NCBI GenBank assembly: GCA_002762985.1
Contig: PCXZ01000025.1
Location: 1 to 62,535 of the forward strand
DNA length: 62,535 nt
Reading direction: 5' to 3'
From: Candidatus Woesearchaeota archaeon CG10_big_fil_rev_8_21_14_0_10_44_13
GTDB lineage: Archaea; Nanobdellota; Nanobdellia; Woesearchaeales; UBA12501
Below, piece after piece: positions 59,218-62,535 of the stretch; position 1 is the stretch's first letter; each line of letters opens with the position of its first letter. The notes under the pieces are model-generated. The model made no database searches. It was not told the DNA's origin and saw nothing but the letters and a program-made list of their open reading frames with translations. The position numbers and the translations under genes were made by a program.

Positions 59218-60258
59218 TCATCTCTTGCCGAAGAAATCCCCTAATCCTTTCTGAGTCTTCTTCTCTTTTTCCTTGCCAAGCTTTTCAAGGGAATCCTCCA
59301 CCCTTTTCAGCGAGAAATCATGCTCGTCGCATAACAGCCTGATCAATCTTTCCCTGTCAGGCTCTTTCCATTCCAGATCGTAACTGTCTGTCACTGGCAT
59401 CTTCTTTATTGTATCGAATACGTCCTCCCATGGGAGATCAAAATGCTCCTTCCATTTCACCTCACTGAAGAGCTTGCTGAAATCCTTATGCTCTTTCACG
59501 AGCTTAAGGGCATTCTTCGGGCCTATCCCTTTTATGCCATTAGGGTTATAATCTGTTCCCATGAGCATGCATAAGGCGATCAGCTGATCCTGCGTGATAC
59601 CAAGGTTCCTTAGGTTTTCCTCAAGGTCGATAAGCTCTGGTTTCACCTCTACAAATGCCATCTTGCCCGGCAATTTCCTCCTTTCTGAGACAGTAAGGTT
59701 CCTTATGAGCCTTGGGACCCCGAACATCATGCAGTCAAAATCCTGGCTTATCTCCGCATATGCATGCCCTTGGCGGACTATATGGGCTGCTTGGGCTTCT
59801 CCTTCTGAAGGGGCCTGTATGACGGGCATCCCCATCGCCTTGATCAGCTTCTTTGCATCCTCAACCATCTCTGGGGTCAATCTCGAGGTCCTTGCAGCAT
59901 ATTTCTTCATCGCTTCCACATCTTCCTCTTCTTTCGCCTTCTCATATTCCTTGGCGGCCTCTTCCTTGATGCTCCTCCTCCTTTGCCTTTCCCTTTCCTT
60001 CAGCAAAGGGGCCTTTCCGTCGAAAACAAAGGCCAGTTTGACCCCTCTCTGCATAAGATTCATGCTCCTGCTGAACAGCCCAGTGAGATGGGATGTCACA
60101 TTCCCTTTGGAATCAGTCAGCAGAGAGCCATCCTTCATCCTTATCGTCGTTAGGAACTGGTACATCACATTATAAGAATCCACTACAAGCCTCTTTCCGG
60201 CCATATCCTCGATAGAAATCTCTTTTTTGAGCGTTATTTCCTTCAGCTTGGTTCCCAT
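59218..60258 (-). CDS. fen: Flap endonuclease FEN-1
   Basis: 346 residues, removes 5' flaps in lagging-strand and repair synthesis. Active-site acids are seen in LVVDSYNVMY, FVFDGKAPLLK, QAPSEGEAQAAHI, SQDFDCMMFG and MGTDYNPNGIKGIGPKNAL (the H2TH region). The C-terminus QKGLGDFF is a proper PIP box for PCNA. TTTATATT near 60282-60289 centres 27 bp before ATG 60258, giving a leaderless start. The promoter does not carry the 17-bp repair box. Confidence 0.96.
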   Translation of the reverse strand: MGTKLKEITLKKEISIEDMAGKRLVVDSYNVMYQFLTTIRMKDGSLLTDSKGNVTSHLTGLFSRSMNLMQRGVKLAFVFDGKAPLLKERERQRRRSIKEEAAKEYEKAKEEEDVEAMKKYAARTSRLTPEMVEDAKKLIKAMGMPVIQAPSEGEAQAAHIVRQGHAYAEISQDFDCMMFGVPRLIRNLTVSERRKLPGKMAFVEVKPELIDLEENLRNLGITQDQLIALCMLMGTDYNPNGIKGIGPKNALKLVKEHKDFSKLFSEVKWKEHFDLPWEDVFDTIKKMPVTDSYDLEWKEPDRERLIRLLCDEHDFSLKRVEDSLEKLGKEKEKKTQKGLGDFFGKR

Positions 60259-60327
60259 AAAGAAAAAAGAAAGATAAAGAAAATATAAAGTTTATTGTTT
60301 TATTAGCCGGGGATGCTGATTATCTGC

Positions 60328-60957
60328 CTATTTTATCTTTATTGTGAGCAGATCGCCGTCATCATTGTACCTGTCCCAGAACCTTGGTGAAGACTCGTAC
60401 TCGACTAAGACCTCAAAGGTGTAGCTTCCTGGAACAGTCTTGCTGGAAGTTGATATCTCCGGCCCGACTTCGATTATGAGAGGGACAACCCTTGATTCCC
60501 CTGCCTTGAGCTGGATCGTATCAAACCTGTTTCTTGCAAGCCAGTTATCTATTGTCGCATCAGTATGGATGAGATTTGAGATGCCTGGTGATTTTGCATC
60601 ATCAAGATTAGGCTTGAGCCTGAAGTTGTTTGTTGTTGGGTTCCCGTTCTTTATGCCCACTCCGAACGTATAGACATCTCCGACATTCAGATATTTCATT
60701 GACGTCGATACTGCGACTCTCTCGCCTGTTTTCATCTTATCCTCGGCAAGCTTCTGCTCTTGTGCAGATAAGGTTGTCACCATAAGGCCTTGTGGCTGTG
60801 TTGTCTGTGTGCCTGAACCCTGTGTTGCTGTTGAACCGCTGGCTCCTGTGCCAGTGCCTCCTGCGCCATTGCCAGAAATGACCTGCTGGTCATCTTTCCC
60901 GCTGCAACCCGCCAAAAGCAGGCTTAAAACAGCCAAAAGAACAAATAATCTTTTCAT
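60328..60957 (-). CDS. Secreted lipoprotein
   Basis: 209 residues. Signal peptide with lipobox LLAGC (Cys 18), a Gly/Ser/Thr/Gln-rich linker (about 20-58) and a beta-sandwich-like C-terminal domain (VGDVYTFGVGIKNGNPTTNN, SRVVPLIIEVGPEI, SYTFEVLVEYESS). Function unknown; likely an extracytoplasmic structural or binding protein. A TATA-like CATATAAA lies 27 bp before the ATG, with a palindrome just upstream of it. Confidence 0.8.
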   Translation of the reverse strand: MKRLFVLLAVLSLLLAGCSGKDDQQVISGNGAGGTGTGASGSTATQGSGTQTTQPQGLMVTTLSAQEQKLAEDKMKTGERVAVSTSMKYLNVGDVYTFGVGIKNGNPTTNNFRLKPNLDDAKSPGISNLIHTDATIDNWLARNRFDTIQLKAGESRVVPLIIEVGPEISTSSKTVPGSYTFEVLVEYESSPRFWDRYNDDGDLLTIKIK

Positions 60958-60993
60958 TTTATACCCCCATTTTGACTTTTTTTATATGATATA

Positions 60994-61008
60994 CTAAACC
61001 CCGTTTAG
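60994..61008. promoter_or_regulatory. Palindrome upstream of the lipoprotein promoter
   Basis: CTAAACCCCGTTTAG: 6-bp arms around CCC. It lies 6 bp upstream of the minus-strand TATA box (about 60981-60988) of the lipoprotein gene, a usual place for an archaeal activator or repressor site. Confidence 0.45.
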
Positions 61009-61061
61009 GGTTGGTTTTTTATATATTTTGTGTTTTTAAGAAGATCATTTAATCAGAATCG

Positions 61062-62012
61062 TCAAATAAGCAGAATAAACAGATACCCTATAATGCAACC
61101 TATGCTGAGAAAAGGCATTGCAGGGTAGAACCTGTCTTCCTTTGATCTTAAAAGAAGCATAAGCAGTGCCAAGCTCACAAAAAGAGGGATTATTAATGTC
61201 TTGGCAAAACCCATAAAAACTGTTGTTTTGAGCATGAGGCCTTTCATGACGACGCCTGCAAAAAGCAAAGGAAACCCAATATCCCCTCCGCCGAGTATGG
61301 CGCTCTTAATCCCTGGTTTTTGTGCCCCTGATGCATGTCCGCTCTTTGGCAGCCTTGAGGTCTTTGCAGCAATCTTGCCTGAACTCCCTGAACTTGTTGT
61401 TTTTTCTACTGTTTTTGACCTGTAGGGGATTAACAGGCCGGCAAAAAGCTTCGATTCTGACTGGAATTTGGCCATCTTTACCATATGCTTCGAATGCCAG
61501 ACTGCATACATATCATACAGTGATATCAATATCAGCAGGATAATCACTGCAGACAGGTCCATTATGGGCACGAGTATTGCAGCAAGGCCTCCATATACGA
61601 GAGTCTCGGTAAGATTATGTATGTAGACATTCGGCTTGTAGATCTTCAGGAAAGCCAGCGCAAATGCCGCGAAAAGGGCAACATATCTGTTGATGAATGC
61701 TGAGATGGATATCGTAAGGCATATCAGGACCGCCAGGAAGAACCACAGCTTCCACAGCCTGTACGCTTTAGTCTTGATCAGGAGGAATACGAGCAGCGTG
61801 CCAATTATTATCGCAGCAAATATGTACATGAATGAGCTGGATTCCTTGACATCAGGCCGTTGGATATCCAGCGGCAGATCGACCCATGTCACATTGCCTG
61901 TCTGCTCGGTGGTCTTGTGGTCTATGTAGCTGTTCGTGACGAGCAACCCTATGACCTGCGAGAAAAAGAATAATAATACAAGAATTAGGGTTATCCTGAG
62001 TGTGTGCTTCAT
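61062..62012 (-). CDS. Presenilin/signal-peptide-peptidase family aspartyl protease
   Basis: 316 residues with about eight to nine membrane helices. The two catalytic aspartates are in LYDMYAVW (YD motif, near 165) and GGGDIGFPLL (GxGD motif, near 241); the PAL region reads PAMPFL near 298. A cytoplasmic Ser/Lys-rich loop lies between the two catalytic helices. It cleaves peptides within the membrane. Its leaderless start lies 27 bp from a palindromic TATA box shared with the divergent DUF54 gene. Confidence 0.9.
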   Translation of the reverse strand: MKHTLRITLILVLLFFFSQVIGLLVTNSYIDHKTTEQTGNVTWVDLPLDIQRPDVKESSSFMYIFAAIIIGTLLVFLLIKTKAYRLWKLWFFLAVLICLTISISAFINRYVALFAAFALAFLKIYKPNVYIHNLTETLVYGGLAAILVPIMDLSAVIILLILISLYDMYAVWHSKHMVKMAKFQSESKLFAGLLIPYRSKTVEKTTSSGSSGKIAAKTSRLPKSGHASGAQKPGIKSAILGGGDIGFPLLFAGVVMKGLMLKTTVFMGFAKTLIIPLFVSLALLMLLLRSKEDRFYPAMPFLSIGCIIGYLFILLI

Positions 62013-62035
62013 AGCACGGAAAAAATGAGGAAGTT

Positions 62036-62043
62036 ATTTAAAT
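62036..62043. promoter_or_regulatory. Palindromic TATA box shared by presenilin-type and DUF54 genes
   Basis: ATTTAAAT. Its centre is about 27 bp from ATG 62012 on the minus strand and about 29 bp from ATG 62069 on the plus strand, so a single box can serve both genes, as at the 5S rRNA/traB-like pair. Confidence 0.6.
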
Positions 62044-62068
62044 GTATTGTTTATGCCATGGTGGGATT

Positions 62069-62521
62069 ATGAAGTTCGCACATAATATAAGCGTGAAGGT
62101 GTTCTGCAAACCAGAGGACGATGAATCTGAGGTAAAGAGATCGCTCACATCGTTGTTCCCTTTTGATCTGGAAAAAGAGAAGGTCATTCTGGACGAGCAG
62201 AATGCCGCTGGTTTCAATGACAGGAAGATAACTATATTCGAGATAAGGATAAGAAAAGACAGCCAGATGAACCCTTTCCTGAAAGGCCTCAAGAAAAATC
62301 TTGGAGGTGTTTGCGAAACTATTGCAAATGAGGCAGAATCCAGGGTAGATGATGAATTCTATTTCTTCATAAGGCTGGATAAGGATAAGCTGATGAAAGA
62401 AGGAGAGTATTACCTCACTGATTCGGGCAACTGCTTCCATATCAGGATCAGCCTTGCTGTGTTCCCGAAAAAAAAGGAGAATGCGATCTCCCTAGTGAAG
62501 GGGTTCTTTAAAACTTTTTGA
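62069..62521 (+). CDS. DUF54 RNA-binding protein
   Basis: 150 residues resembling the archaeal RNA-binding DUF54/COG1325 group, predicted accessory to the exosome. The N-terminal strand AHNISVKVFCKPEDD, a basic central segment (IFEIRIRKDSQMNPFLKGLK) and the FYFFIRLDKDKLMKEGEYYL strand fit that fold. GGTGGGAT lies just before ATG 62069, which I choose over ATG 62042. It is complete, ending 14 bp before the window edge. Confidence 0.75.
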   Translation: MKFAHNISVKVFCKPEDDESEVKRSLTSLFPFDLEKEKVILDEQNAAGFNDRKITIFEIRIRKDSQMNPFLKGLKKNLGGVCETIANEAESRVDDEFYFFIRLDKDKLMKEGEYYLTDSGNCFHIRISLAVFPKKKENAISLVKGFFKTF

Positions 62522-62535
62522 CGCCGTAGTATAAG

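Noticed and set aside
1-62535. tRNA genes
   Set aside because: I looked for T-loop sequences such as GGTTCRAATCC on both strands and found none in a cloverleaf context; a computational scan could still find an unusual or intron-bearing one.

Overview
The window is one continuous stretch of an archaeal chromosome, most probably from a DPANN archaeon of the Woesearchaeota/Pacearchaeota type. Archaeal markers are a complete archaeal-order ribosomal protein operon with SecY, a histone, the PAN proteasome ATPase, Hef, Hjc, FEN-1, HerA and archaeal TrpRS and TyrRS. The DPANN placement rests on a single-chain primase (PriS catalytic core joined to a PriL-type iron-sulfur domain), described for Nanoarchaeum and relatives, and on compact gene packing; the exact phylum is inference. 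First genes of transcription units usually have a TATA box whose centre lies 26-29 bp before the start codon (leaderless messages), whereas genes inside operons carry GGAGG/GGTGA-type ribosome binding sites.

Layout. 0.1-4.8 kb: RNase Z, small unknown genes, a circularly permuted GTPase, a hemerythrin-like protein, a histone, and a TrmB-type regulator divergent from an orphan gene across a perfect palindrome. 4.9-5.3 kb: Hjc. 5.3-21.4 kb: the S10/spc supercluster on the minus strand from uL3 to SecY plus the Oxa1-like membrane protein, with aIF1 and the RNase P subunit Rpp29 inside. 21.8-26 kb: primase, a TOPRIM/LEA14 operon and an HtpX protease. 26-33.4 kb: Hef, a lipoprotein, then an AT-rich defence island (fused restriction-methylation enzyme, specificity subunit, small membrane protein, Mrr-like nuclease). 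33.4-38.9 kb: MBL hydrolase, a site-2-protease homologue with a degenerate active site, TraB, 5S rRNA, a truncated RqcH, and two membrane thioredoxin-fold proteins. 38.9-41.5 kb: HerA-like ATPase with an intein in its P-loop. 42-45.4 kb: a phosphatase/phosphohistidine module divergent from a second TrmB-like regulator. 45.8-62.5 kb: TrpRS, PRC-barrel protein, Cas4-like nuclease, HEAT-like protein, TyrRS, peptidases, PAN, DEAD-box helicase, methyltransferases including Trm5, FEN-1, a lipoprotein, a presenilin-type protease and a DUF54 RNA-binding protein.

Most notable observation. A 17-bp element, CACTGGACACTGGACAT, occurs four times (one copy with a single mismatch), always intergenic, always in the same orientation, and always exactly 12 bp before the TATA box of a leaderless promoter. 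The four genes are hjc, hef, the Cas4-like nuclease and a small membrane protein that heads the restriction-modification operon. This looks like the operator of a DNA-repair/defence regulon, conceptually like an archaeal SOS box, and I know of no description of it. A fifth, half-length and apparently decayed copy lies at the other edge of the restriction island.

Other points: divergent genes sharing one palindromic TATA box at the 5S rRNA/TraB and presenilin/DUF54 junctions, palindromic candidate operators before several promoters, and low-complexity charged tails on many ribosomal proteins. I found no CRISPR array, insertion sequence or tRNA gene.
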